NCBI GenBank assembly: GCA_028871235.1
Contig: JAGWNO010000078.1
Coordinates: forward strand, 1 to 9,370
Source: Gammaproteobacteria bacterium
GTDB taxonomy: Bacteria; Pseudomonadota; Gammaproteobacteria; Natronospirales; REEB76
DNA length: 9,370 bases
Direction: 5' to 3'
The notes beneath the pieces were generated by a model that was not told where the DNA came from, did not search any database, and was given only the letters and a program-made list of their open reading frames with translations. A program made the translations under genes and the position numbers. This document shows positions 1-6,888 of the stretch, piece after piece (the first letter of the stretch is position 1; the number at the start of each line of letters is the position of its first letter).

Positions 1-641
1 TGTTCACCGCGTTCCCGCAAGTGCTCCAAAATGGCCAGTGGGTCGGCAACCCCCTGCGCCCGCAGTTCCTGCAGCAGGCCGAACCCGCCACGCGCTTTGC
101 CGGGCGCAGCGGCCCCCTGCGCCTGCTGGTGGTGGGCGGCAGCCTGGGGGCGCAGGCGCTCAACGACACCGTGCCCCGGGCACTGGCCCTGCTGGCACCC
201 GAGCAGCGTCCGCTGGTCACCCACCAAAGCGGCGCCCAGCACATCGAGACCCTGCGCCAGCGCTATGCCCAGGCCGGCGTGCAGGCCACGCTGACCCCCT
301 TCATCGACGACACCGCCCAGGCCTTTGCCGACGCCGACCTGATCGTCTGCCGCGCCGGGGCCAGCACGGTGACGGAAATCGCTGCCGTGGGGGCGGCTGC
401 GCTGTGGGTGCCGTTCCCGCACGCGGTGGACGACCACCAGACCCGCAACGCCCGTTTTTTGACCGACGCCGGTGCCGGCTGGCTGGTGCAGCAGCACGCA
501 TTCACGCCTGAATTTCTTGCCGATATGCTACAAAAAACAGAGCGCAAAACCCTTATTTCGTGCGGGCAAGCAGCCAAAATGCTTGCAAAAACCGGCGCTA
601 CGGCAGCGATCGTGGCCGCCTGCGAGGAGCTGGCCACATGA
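1..641 (+). CDS. murG: MurG, UDP-GlcNAc:lipid I N-acetylglucosaminyltransferase (3' part)
   Basis: This is the last 212 residues of MurG; the reading frame enters at base 3 (F-T-A-F-P) and the first roughly 140 residues lie outside the window, judging from the usual length of about 355. MurG transfers GlcNAc from UDP-GlcNAc to lipid I on the inner face of the plasma membrane, giving lipid II. Visible GT28 features are the glycine-rich GGSLGAQALN (about nt 135-165) and the C-terminal nucleotide-sugar binding stretch CRAGASTVTEIAAVG (about nt 348-393), followed by VPFPHAVDDHQTRNA. The wording of these segments and the ending VAACEELA match what I recall of Comamonadaceae MurG rather than gammaproteobacterial MurG. 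The stop overlaps the murC start (ATGA). An AT-rich patch near the 3' end (about 511-592) is described separately. Confidence 0.95.
   Translation, partial: FTAFPQVLQNGQWVGNPLRPQFLQQAEPATRFAGRSGPLRLLVVGGSLGAQALNDTVPRALALLAPEQRPLVTHQSGAQHIETLRQRYAQAGVQATLTPFIDDTAQAFADADLIVCRAGASTVTEIAAVGAAALWVPFPHAVDDHQTRNARFLTDAGAGWLVQQHAFTPEFLADMLQKTERKTLISCGQAAKMLAKTGATAAIVAACEELAT
525..598 (+). repeat. imperfect direct repeat in an AT-rich patch inside murG
   Basis: Two similar copies, at about 525-545 and 579-598, share the pattern ATGCT-n-CAAAAA-n-GCGC. They are 54 nt apart and in the same frame, encoding MLQKTER and MLAKTGA. The patch from about 511 to 592 is clearly richer in A and T than the very GC-rich murG around it. 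The reading frame stays open and the MurG C-terminus remains of about normal length. It could be relaxed C-terminal sequence, or remains of a dispersed repeat of the kind found in Comamonadaceae genomes. The second idea rests on memory and is unverified. Confidence 0.4.
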
Positions 642-2062
642 AGCACGCCATCCAAAAAATCCATTTCGTGGGCATTGGCGGGGCCGGCATGTCGGGCATT
701 GCCGAGGTGCTGCACAACCTGGGCTACCAGGTGTCGGGTTCCGACCTGTCGGCCAGTGCCACCCTCACGCGACTGCAGGCGCTGGGCATTGCCACTGCCG
801 TGGGGCATGCCGCCTCCCATGTGGCCGCTGCCGACGCGGTGGTCACCTCCACCGCGGTGCGCGCCGACAACCCGGAGGTGCTGGCGGCACGCGAGCGCCA
901 CATCCCGATCGTGCCGCGCGCCGTGATGCTGGCCGAGCTGATGCGCATGAAGCAGGGCATTGCGATTGCCGGCACCCATGGCAAGACCACCACCACCAGC
1001 CTGGTGGCCAGCGTCCTGTCGGAAGGCGGGCTCGATCCCACCTTCGTCATCGGTGGTCGGCTCATCAGCGTCGGCACCAACGCCCGCCTCGGCACCGGCC
1101 GCTATCTGGTGGCGGAAGCGGATGAGAGTGACGCATCGTTCCTGTACCTGCAGCCGCTAATCGCCGTGGTGACAAACATCGATGCTGATCACTTGGGCAC
1201 CTATGAGGGCGACTTCGCGCGTCTGCGTAACACCTTCGTGGAATTTTTGCACCACTTGCCGTTCTACGGACTCGCCGTCCTATGCCTGGATGACAAGGAA
1301 GTACGTCAGGTGCTGCCACAGGTGGCACGTCCCGTAGTGACTTATGGCATGTGCGCGGATGCGGATTTCCGTGCCAGCGATATCCGCCGCGAAGGCGGCA
1401 TGACTCGCTTCAAAGCCTGGAAACCGGGACGCGATAAGCCTGTGGAGATCACGCTCAACCTCGCCGGGCGGCACAACGTACTCAATGCCCTGGCAGCCAT
1501 GGTCATCGCCCAGGATCTGGGTGTTGACGATGCGGTGGTGATGAAGGCATTCGCCGGCTTCCAGGGCGTGGGCCGGCGCTTTCAGTTGCACGGCGACATC
1601 CGGACGCCCGCCGGCACGGTAATGCTGGTGGATGACTACGGTCATCATCCGCGGGAGCTGGCCGCCACCATTGAGGCCGCCCGCGAAGGCTGGCCGAACC
1701 GGCGGCTGGTGGTGGCGTTCCAGCCGCACCGCTACTCCCGCACCCGCGATCTGTTCGAGGATTTCGCCGAGGTACTGTCCCACGTAGATGCCCTGGTTCT
1801 ATTGGAGGTTTACGCAGCCGGTGAACAACCCATCGCTGGCGCCGACAGCCGGGCACTGGCGCGTTCCATACGCAATCGCGGTCGTGTGGATCCGGTATTC
1901 CTGGCGCACCCGCAGGACCTGCCGGCAGCACTGCTGGGTGTGCTCAAAGATGGCGATTTATTGCTGACTCTCGGCGCTGGCGACATCGGCGCCATGGCGG
2001 CGGAATTACCGCAGCATCTTTCTGGCATTAAAGCCGCACCGCCGGAGCGCCGACAGCGATGA
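638..2062 (+). CDS. murC: MurC, UDP-N-acetylmuramate--L-alanine ligase
   Basis: A complete 474-residue cytoplasmic Mur ligase that adds L-alanine to UDP-MurNAc with ATP, the first step of the stem peptide. Visible motifs are the N-terminal UDP-binding VGIGGAGMSGIAEVL (residues 11-25), the ATP-binding loop GTHGKTTTTS (112-121), EADESDASF (160-168), VTNIDADH (178-185), HNVLNA (279-284), VDDYGHHP (331-338) and FQPHRYSRT (361-369). The start at 638 is chosen over an in-frame ATG at 560 because it gives the family N-terminus, overlaps the murG stop as ATGA, and has GAGGAG at 624-629, 8 nt upstream. The protein looks mosaic: residues 1 to about 110 resemble Comamonadaceae MurC, while residues from about 147 (GTNARLGTGRYLVAEADESD) resemble gammaproteobacterial MurC. 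All catalytic motifs are intact across the switch. The next gene is ftsQ, with no murB or ddl between. Confidence 0.96.
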   Translation: MKHAIQKIHFVGIGGAGMSGIAEVLHNLGYQVSGSDLSASATLTRLQALGIATAVGHAASHVAAADAVVTSTAVRADNPEVLAARERHIPIVPRAVMLAELMRMKQGIAIAGTHGKTTTTSLVASVLSEGGLDPTFVIGGRLISVGTNARLGTGRYLVAEADESDASFLYLQPLIAVVTNIDADHLGTYEGDFARLRNTFVEFLHHLPFYGLAVLCLDDKEVRQVLPQVARPVVTYGMCADADFRASDIRREGGMTRFKAWKPGRDKPVEITLNLAGRHNVLNALAAMVIAQDLGVDDAVVMKAFAGFQGVGRRFQLHGDIRTPAGTVMLVDDYGHHPRELAATIEAAREGWPNRRLVVAFQPHRYSRTRDLFEDFAEVLSHVDALVLLEVYAAGEQPIAGADSRALARSIRNRGRVDPVFLAHPQDLPAALLGVLKDGDLLLTLGAGDIGAMAAELPQHLSGIKAAPPERRQR

Positions 2063-2838
2063 ACAGCAGCGCACATCAGCCAGCGCCGGGGTTTTCGAAA
2101 CGCCGCCTGCTGTTTGCCGCGACCGCGCTGGCCAGCGTGCTGGTGGTGCTGATCGGGCTGGTGGCGCATTTTGCCAAGCCGCTGCTGGCGGGGCCGGCGC
2201 TCACCACGCTGGTGGTGCAGGGCGATCTCCAGCACGTGACGCCGGAGGCGGTGCGCGCGGCGGTGCTGCCTGCGCTGGGCAAGGGTTTCTTCAGTACCAA
2301 TGTGGATGCGGTTAAGGCAGCGGTGCAGTCGGTGCCGTGGGTGGCGAGCGTGGCGGTGCGTCGCGGCTGGCCCCACACCCTGTATATAGGCGTCACCGAA
2401 GAAGTGCCGGTAGCCCGCTGGAACGGCAGCGGTCTAGTGGATGCACAAGGCAGGGTGTTCGTGCGCAGCCACAACACCGACTACGCTCGCTTGCCGGCAC
2501 TGGCGGGGCCCGAAGGCAGCGCCCAGGACGTGCTGGCCGAATACAACACTTTCGCCGCGCTGCTGGCGCCGCGGGGGCTGGCCATCATGCAATTGACCGT
2601 GGATGCGCGTGGTGCGGCCAGCGTGCAGCTCAGCGATGGCATTGAAGTGCGCCTCGGCCGAGAGGCTGCGGAGCAGCGGCTCGCACGGTTCGCCGCCATC
2701 GCGTTGCCGACGCTGGGCGCGCACTTGGCGGCGGTTGCCTACGTGGATATGCGTTACACCAATGGGTTTGCGGTGGGCTGGAAGACGACACCGCCGGACA
2801 GCGCCGCCAAGCGTGGAGAGGTTCGATCCAATGTCTAG
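2059..2838 (+). CDS. ftsQ: FtsQ, cell division protein
   Basis: A 259-residue bitopic inner-membrane protein that joins FtsB and FtsL and recruits later divisome proteins. The order is a short cytoplasmic tail with the basic stretch KRR, one membrane segment (about residues 17-39), a POTRA domain (about 47-115, with VPWVASVAVRRGWP at 92-105), then the beta domain with EEVPVARWN (114-122), GPEGS (150-154) and the C-terminal YVDMRYTNGFAVGW (228-241), the region that contacts FtsB/FtsL in E. coli. The whole layout, including the RYTNGFAVGW ending, is typical of Gammaproteobacteria. The ATG overlaps the murC stop as ATGA; GGAG at 2044-2047 is a rather distant Shine-Dalgarno (11 nt), so translational coupling to murC is likely. 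Its 3' end overlaps ftsA by 8 nt. Confidence 0.94.
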   Translation: MNSSAHQPAPGFSKRRLLFAATALASVLVVLIGLVAHFAKPLLAGPALTTLVVQGDLQHVTPEAVRAAVLPALGKGFFSTNVDAVKAAVQSVPWVASVAVRRGWPHTLYIGVTEEVPVARWNGSGLVDAQGRVFVRSHNTDYARLPALAGPEGSAQDVLAEYNTFAALLAPRGLAIMQLTVDARGAASVQLSDGIEVRLGREAAEQRLARFAAIALPTLGAHLAAVAYVDMRYTNGFAVGWKTTPPDSAAKRGEVRSNV

Positions 2839-4066
2839 AAAAGCGGACAAACAATTGATCGTGGGCTTGGACGTGGGTACGTCTAAGGTCGTGGCCATCG
2901 TCGGCGATGTGCTGCCGGAAGGCGGCATCCAGATCGTCGGCATCGGCTCGCACCCGTCGCGGGGTCTGAAGCGCGGCGTGGTGGTGAACATCGAATCCAC
3001 GGTGCAGTCCATCCAGCGCGCGGTGGAGGAGGCTGAACTCATGGCCGGTTGCCAGATCCACTCGGTGTACGCCGGCATCGCCGGCAGTCATGTCCGCAGC
3101 CTCAATTCCCACGGCGTCGTCGCCATCCGCGACAAGGAAGTGACCCAGGGCGACGTGGAAAGGGTCATCGACGCTGCCCGCGCCGTCAGCATCCCGGCGG
3201 ATCAGAAGATACTGCACATCCTGCCGCAGGATTTCATCATCGACGGCCAGGATGGCATCCGCGAACCCATCGGCATGTCCGGTGTGCGTCTGGAAGTGCA
3301 CGTGCACATCGTCACCGGTGCGCTGAGTGCGGCGCAGAACATCGTGCGCTGCGTGGAACGCTGTGGGCTCAAGGTGGACGACATCATCCTGGAACAGCTG
3401 GCTTCGAGCTACGCGGTGCTCAATGAGGACGAGAAGGATCTGGGTGTGTGCCTGGTGGACATTGGCGGCGGTACCACAGATATCGCGGTGTTCACCGAGG
3501 GCGCCATCCGCCACACGGCGGTGATTCCCATCGCCGGTGACCAGGTGACCAATGACATCGCTGTGGCGCTGCGTACACCAACGCATCACGCCGAGGAAAT
3601 CAAGATTAAATACGCCTGCGCCCTGCCGCAACTCGCCAGCGCTGACGAGACCATCGAAGTACCAAGCGTCGGCGATCGCCCCCCACGCCGCTTGGCGCGC
3701 CAGACACTCGCGGAAGTGGTGGAGCCTCGTTATGAGGAACTCTTCAGCCTCATCCAGGCGGAGTTGCGTCGCAGCGGCTTCGAGGATGCGGTGCCGGCTG
3801 GCATCGTGCTCACCGGCGGCAGCGCCAAGATGGAAGGCGCGGTGGAGCTGGCGGAGGAAGTTTTCCATGCCCCGGTACGGCTCGGTATACCGCAGTACGT
3901 CAGCGGGCTGGTGGATGTGGTGCGTAATCCCATCCATGCCACCGGTGTGGGTTTGTTGCTGTTCGGTGCGCAGAGCCTGCCGCGGGATGGCAGCGAGCGG
4001 CGTGCCAAAACCAGTGTGCAGGATGTGTGGCAACGCATGAAGCAATGGTTCCAAGGCGCTTTTTAG
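2831..4066 (+). CDS. ftsA: FtsA, actin-like Z-ring membrane anchor
   Basis: A 411-residue actin-family ATPase that tethers FtsZ to the inner membrane and signals to the divisome. Visible features are phosphate-1 motif GLDVGTSKVVAIVGD (residues 12-26), a 1C subdomain (about 80-165), phosphate-2 motif LVDIGGGTTDIAVF (208-221), the conserved EVPSVGDRPPRRLARQ (276-291), adenosine motif GIVLTGGSAKMEG (324-336), and a C-terminal amphipathic helix VWQRMKQWFQGAF (399-411) that would bind the membrane. The frame is open upstream to an ATG at 2603, but the start at 2831 gives the normal N-terminus MSRKADKQLIVGLD and follows GGAGAGG at 2815-2821 by 9 nt. It overlaps the ftsQ end by 8 nt in a different frame, so coupled translation is likely. 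Confidence 0.97.
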   Translation: MSRKADKQLIVGLDVGTSKVVAIVGDVLPEGGIQIVGIGSHPSRGLKRGVVVNIESTVQSIQRAVEEAELMAGCQIHSVYAGIAGSHVRSLNSHGVVAIRDKEVTQGDVERVIDAARAVSIPADQKILHILPQDFIIDGQDGIREPIGMSGVRLEVHVHIVTGALSAAQNIVRCVERCGLKVDDIILEQLASSYAVLNEDEKDLGVCLVDIGGGTTDIAVFTEGAIRHTAVIPIAGDQVTNDIAVALRTPTHHAEEIKIKYACALPQLASADETIEVPSVGDRPPRRLARQTLAEVVEPRYEELFSLIQAELRRSGFEDAVPAGIVLTGGSAKMEGAVELAEEVFHAPVRLGIPQYVSGLVDVVRNPIHATGVGLLLFGAQSLPRDGSERRAKTSVQDVWQRMKQWFQGAF

Positions 4067-4095
4067 CTACAGAAATTATTTGGTGATTCAGCAAT

Positions 4096-4101
4096 AAGGA
4101 G
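4096..4101 (+). promoter_or_regulatory. strong Shine-Dalgarno of ftsZ
   Basis: AAGGAG lies 7 nt upstream of the ftsZ ATG at 4109. It is the closest match to the consensus in the window and fits the need for far more FtsZ than FtsA. It sits in a 42-nt, relatively AT-rich spacer after the ftsA stop. Confidence 0.85.
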
Positions 4102-4108
4102 ACCGGTC

Positions 4109-5278
4109 ATGAATTGGACAATAGAAGACAACGCGAATCAGAACGCGGTAATCAAGGTAGTAGGCATAGGCGGTGGCGGCGGCAATGCCGTACAACACAG
4201 GGTGGCGACAGGCATCGAGGGCGTGGAGTTCATCGCCATCAATACCGATGCACAGGTGCTCAACAAGATTAACGCGCGCACCACCCTGCAGATCGGAGGC
4301 AGTCTGACTCGCGGCCTGGGTGCGGGCTCGAATCCGGATATCGGCAAGCAGGCGGCGCTGGAGGACCGCGACCGTCTGGAGGAAGTGTTGCGAGGCAGCG
4401 ATATGGTGTTCATCACCGCCGGCATGGGTGGCGGCACCGGCACCGGTGCCGCACCAGTGGTGGCCCAGGTTGCCAAGGAGTTGGATGCGCTGGTGGTGGC
4501 AGTGGTCACCAAGCCCTTCCCCCCTGAGGGCAACAAGCGCATGAAGGTCGCTGAGCAGGGGTTGGCTGATCTCGCTCAGTACGTGGACTCGCTGATCGTA
4601 ATTCCCAACGAGAAACTCTCGGCGGTGCTCGGCAGGGATATTCCTATCCTGCAGGCCTTCCAGGCGGCCAACGAGGTCCTGCACGGTGCGGTACGCGGCA
4701 TCGCTGACATCATCACCCGCCCGGGGCTCATGAATCTGGACTTCGCAGACGTGCGCACCGTGATGTCGGAGATGGGTATGGCCATGATGGGCACCGGCAC
4801 CGCCCGCGGCGAGGGTCGGGCACGCAAGTCCACCGAGGCGGCAGTCACCAGTCCGTTGTTGGAGAATGTCAACCTGCAGGGGGCCCGCGGCATTCTAGTG
4901 AATATAACCGCCGGCATGGACCTCACTATGGGCGAGTATGAGGAAGTCATGGGGATCGCCCATGGCTACGCGGTGGAGGATGCCTCCATCAAGGTAGGTA
5001 CAGTGCTGGACCCGTCCATGAGTGATGAGATCCGGGTCACAGTGGTGGCTACGGGGCTCACCCGGCCCCAGACCCAGGCAGTCGTACCCCAGGCCAAGCC
5101 GGTGGTGACAGCCCCGCCAATGGTGCAGATGGTGCGCCGCACGGGAACCGATGGGCAACCAGACTGGAAGACCCTGGAACGCCCTGCCTATGTGCGGCAG
5201 CGGGAGAAGGAGGAGCTGGATCCCCAGAGCCAGGAATACCTGGATATCCCGGCGTTCCTGCGGCGTCAAGCCGATTGA
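4109..5278 (+). CDS. ftsZ: FtsZ, tubulin-like cell division GTPase
   Basis: A 389-residue tubulin homologue that polymerises into the Z-ring at midcell. Visible motifs are the N-terminal glycine-rich GIGGGGGNAV (residues 19-28), NTDAQ (45-49), the GTPase signature GGGTGTG (107-113), TKPFPPEG (134-141), the T7 synergy loop with N209, D211 and D214 in NLDFADV, followed by MSEMGMAMMGTG, and SPLLENVNLQGARGILVNITAG. After the globular domain comes a short variable linker (about 320-370) and the conserved C-terminal peptide YLDIPAFLRRQAD, which binds FtsA and ZipA. All GTP-binding and hydrolysis residues are present. TKPFPPEG has a proline where most family members have PFxFEG-type wording, which looks like harmless variation. 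No convincing terminator follows, so some read-through into lpxC is possible. Confidence 0.98.
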   Translation: MNWTIEDNANQNAVIKVVGIGGGGGNAVQHRVATGIEGVEFIAINTDAQVLNKINARTTLQIGGSLTRGLGAGSNPDIGKQAALEDRDRLEEVLRGSDMVFITAGMGGGTGTGAAPVVAQVAKELDALVVAVVTKPFPPEGNKRMKVAEQGLADLAQYVDSLIVIPNEKLSAVLGRDIPILQAFQAANEVLHGAVRGIADIITRPGLMNLDFADVRTVMSEMGMAMMGTGTARGEGRARKSTEAAVTSPLLENVNLQGARGILVNITAGMDLTMGEYEEVMGIAHGYAVEDASIKVGTVLDPSMSDEIRVTVVATGLTRPQTQAVVPQAKPVVTAPPMVQMVRRTGTDGQPDWKTLERPAYVRQREKEELDPQSQEYLDIPAFLRRQAD

Positions 5279-5458
5279 GAATCAGGGATATCCACCCGGA
5301 AAGAGACCTAAATCCTTGTTTGGCATGAGAAAGCTGTGTTAACGTACGGGGTCACAGTTGTGCCACATTGACGGCGGCTGCGCCGAACATTTACTTGGGG
5401 ACAGAGCTAGGGAGCGACACCCGGCGGGTTTCCTGACATCTTCAGGTGTTACACAGGC
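5279..5458 (+). other. ftsZ-lpxC intergenic leader
   Basis: These 180 nt contain no credible gene; the only ATG-started frame noticed is a 5-codon one at 5325. A small hairpin (CGGCG at 5372-5376 with CGCCG at 5381-5385) has no T-run after it. A TTGTTT at 5316-5321 with AT-rich TGTTAA near 5337-5342 could be a weak promoter for lpxC, but the match is poor. The 3' end folds over the likely ribosome binding site of lpxC (separate entry). Confidence 0.5.
5417..5449 (+). promoter_or_regulatory. hairpins overlapping the lpxC ribosome binding site
   Basis: CCTGA (5432-5436) is complementary to TCAGG (5442-5446) across a 5-nt loop, and ACACC (5417-5421) is complementary to GGTGT (5445-5449). Both right arms cover AGGTG (5444-5448), the best available Shine-Dalgarno, 10 nt before the lpxC start. 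The two stems are mutually exclusive because they share bases 5445-5446. The complementarity is seen in the sequence; any control of translation is inference. Confidence 0.35.
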
Positions 5459-6370
5459 ATGTTGAAACAGCGGACTCTCAAGAACTGTATCCGGGCCACG
5501 GGCGTGGGCCTGCACACGGGCGAGAAGGTCTATATGACTTTACGCCCCGCAGTCCCTAACACCGGCATCATATTCCGCCGCGTGGACCTTGAGAACCCGG
5601 TGGAGATTCGCGCCTACGCCGAGAATGTCGGTGAGACCATGCTTGGCACCACTATCGTCAACAGCGATGTGCGAGTGTCCACCGTGGAACACCTGTTGTC
5701 GGCACTCGCCGGCCTCGGTATCGACAACGCCTACGTGGACCTGTCCGCCCCCGAAGTGCCCATCATGGACGGCAGCGCTGGTCCGTTCGTGTTCCTGCTG
5801 CAGTCCGCCGGCATCGAGGAGCAGAATGCCCACAAGCGCTTCATCCGTATCAAGGACGCGGTGGAAGTACGCGACGGCGACAAGTGGGCCCGTTTCGAAC
5901 CCTTCGATGGTTTCAAGGTAAGCTTTCAGATCGATTTCGATCACCCTATCTTCAAGAAGCATACACAGAGCGCCACAGTTGATTTCTCCACCACCTCTTT
6001 CGTAAAGGAAGTGAGCCGGGCGCGCACCTTTGGATTCATGCGCGACATCGAGATGCTGCGTCAGCGGCATCTGACCCTGGGCGCGTCACTGGATAATGCC
6101 ATTGCACTCGACGACTACCGCATCCTCAACGAAGACGGACTGCGGTACGAGGATGAATTCGTCAAGCACAAGATCCTCGATTCAATCGGTGATCTTTATC
6201 TGCTTGGACATAGTCTGATCGGCGCTTTCAGCGCCTACAAGTCCGGTCACGGCCTGAATAATGCGCTGCTACGCACCTTGCTGGTCACGAAAGCAGCGTG
6301 GGAGGAGGTCACGTTTGATGACCCGGCGGCGGCGCCCATCTCCTACATGACCCCGGTGCACGCACTGTAG
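5459..6370 (+). CDS. lpxC: LpxC, UDP-3-O-acyl-GlcNAc deacetylase
   Basis: A 303-residue zinc enzyme, close to the 305 of E. coli, that catalyses the committed step of lipid A synthesis in the cytoplasm. Zinc ligands are visible as H78 (in VSTVEHLLSAL), H237 and D241 (in FVKHKILD). E77 and H264 (in KSGHGLNN) are the expected catalytic residues. Other markers are the N-terminal KQRTLKNCIRATGVGLHTG, PIMDGSAGPF (101-110) and ARTFGFMRDIE (188-198). The ATG at 5459 gives the standard N-terminus; the ribosome binding site (AGGTG) is weak and potentially sequestered. The protein ends ISYMTPVHAL. In E. coli a hydrophobic C-terminal tail marks LpxC for FtsH degradation; whether this tail does the same cannot be told. 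It follows ftsZ as in most Gammaproteobacteria and ends at a terminator. Confidence 0.97.
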   Translation: MLKQRTLKNCIRATGVGLHTGEKVYMTLRPAVPNTGIIFRRVDLENPVEIRAYAENVGETMLGTTIVNSDVRVSTVEHLLSALAGLGIDNAYVDLSAPEVPIMDGSAGPFVFLLQSAGIEEQNAHKRFIRIKDAVEVRDGDKWARFEPFDGFKVSFQIDFDHPIFKKHTQSATVDFSTTSFVKEVSRARTFGFMRDIEMLRQRHLTLGASLDNAIALDDYRILNEDGLRYEDEFVKHKILDSIGDLYLLGHSLIGAFSAYKSGHGLNNALLRTLLVTKAAWEEVTFDDPAAAPISYMTPVHAL

Positions 6371-6399
6371 CCTTCTCAAGGCAATAATTTTATTTATTT
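6370..6399 (+). terminator. intrinsic terminator of lpxC
   Basis: GCCTT (6370-6374) pairs with AAGGC (6378-6382) around a CTC loop, followed by an A/T-only stretch rich in T (to 6399). The first stem base is the last base of the lpxC TAG stop, so the end of the gene is built into the hairpin. The T-rich tract runs up to the stop codon of the convergent dciA gene. In the minus direction no T-run follows the stem, so it should act mainly on lpxC transcripts. Confidence 0.75.
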
Positions 6400-6839
6400 C
6401 AGCTGCGCGGTGCAGGGCCGCGGGCCAGACGTCTGAGCGCACGGGCGAGCGGGCCTTCACCGATGCCGTCGGCTGTGCTTTCCAGTACCCGGCGCACCGC
6501 GTCTGGTAACTGCCGTGGCAGCCGCGGTGCGGCGGGTGCCGGCGACGGTTCGGGCATGACCCGCACCTGCAACTCCGTGCAGTGCAGGCCGGTGGCGGCG
6601 AGCAGTTCCCGCTGCCGGTAGCGCACAGTGGCCGCACTGGCGGAGCTGTCCATGTACATGATGAGGATGTGGCCGTCCATGTCGGCACCGAGAAGATGCG
6701 CCGTCAGTGATGGCGGCAGATACCGACGCAGTGTGTCGCGCAGCTGCATGATTCGGCGCGCTTCCACGGCAAGCTGCTCCAGGCGGGGATCACTTCCTGC
6801 CAGTACATCGGCGAGGGAGCTGGATTTGGGAAGCGGCAT
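6399..6839 (-). CDS. dciA: DUF721 / DciA-like protein
   Basis: A 146-residue protein of the DUF721 family, whose characterised member DciA is the ancestral partner/loader of the replicative helicase DnaB in bacteria lacking DnaC. The KH-like DUF721 part spans about residues 20-95, with LRRYLPPSLTAHLLGADMDG, MYMDSSASAATVRYRQREL and LQVRVMPEP. A proline/alanine-rich linker and a basic Arg-rich tail (LARALRRLARGPAPRS) follow. I placed the start at 6839 (MPLPKSSS) rather than the in-frame ATG at 6845, because AAGG at 6850-6847 is 7 nt from the former and only 1 nt from the latter. Its position between lpxC and the M23 gene upstream of secA, on the opposite strand, is common in Gammaproteobacteria. 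Its ends lie 28 nt from lpxC and 49 nt from the M23 gene. The family call is firm; the role is by family. Confidence 0.8.
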   Translation of the reverse strand: MPLPKSSSLADVLAGSDPRLEQLAVEARRIMQLRDTLRRYLPPSLTAHLLGADMDGHILIMYMDSSASAATVRYRQRELLAATGLHCTELQVRVMPEPSPAPAAPRLPRQLPDAVRRVLESTADGIGEGPLARALRRLARGPAPRS

Positions 6840-6855
6840 GCGCATACCTTAAAAT
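6826..6855 (+). promoter_or_regulatory. candidate promoter for the M23 peptidase gene
   Basis: TTGGGA (6826-6831) and TAAAAT (6850-6855) are separated by 18 nt, upstream of the ATG at 6889. It overlaps the dciA start and its -10 element, so the two divergent promoters would compete if both are real. Confidence 0.35.
6847..6850 (-). promoter_or_regulatory. Shine-Dalgarno of dciA (decides the start)
   Basis: AAGG on the minus strand sits 7 nt before the ATG at 6839 but only 1 nt before the ATG at 6845, which favours the shorter protein. Confidence 0.5.
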
Positions 6856-6859
6856 TATA
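6854..6859 (-). promoter_or_regulatory. candidate -10 element for dciA
   Basis: A perfect TATAAT on the minus strand lies just upstream of dciA. The -35 region at a 17-nt spacing reads GTTTCC, a poor match, so the assignment rests on the -10. Transcription starting about 7 nt downstream would give a leader of only about 8 nt before the ATG at 6839. Confidence 0.4.
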
Positions 6860-6888
6860 GTGATGGGCTCAAAAGCGGAAACCAGCGA

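Noticed and set aside
560..637. Upstream in-frame ATG extending murC by 26 residues
   Set aside because: It would run through the 3' end of murG. The ATG at 638 has a good Shine-Dalgarno, the stop-start overlap and the usual family N-terminus.
2603..2830. Upstream in-frame ATG extending ftsA by 76 residues
   Set aside because: It lies in the ftsQ coding region and gives an arginine-rich extension unlike FtsA; the ATG at 2831 has GGAGAGG at a good distance.
2630..4054. 474-codon open frame on the minus strand opposite ftsA
   Set aside because: It is antisense to a clearly recognised ftsA and shows no family motif; long antisense frames are expected in GC-rich genes with strong codon bias. 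Similar antisense frames at 263-979, 1280-1783 and 4088-4684 were rejected for the same reason.
5316..5342. Sigma-70 promoter for lpxC
   Set aside because: TTGTTT and an AT-rich TGTTAA are near suitable spacing, but the -10 match is poor and nothing else supports it.
5372..5385. Hairpin after ftsZ as a transcription terminator
   Set aside because: The stem is only 5 bp and no T-run follows it.
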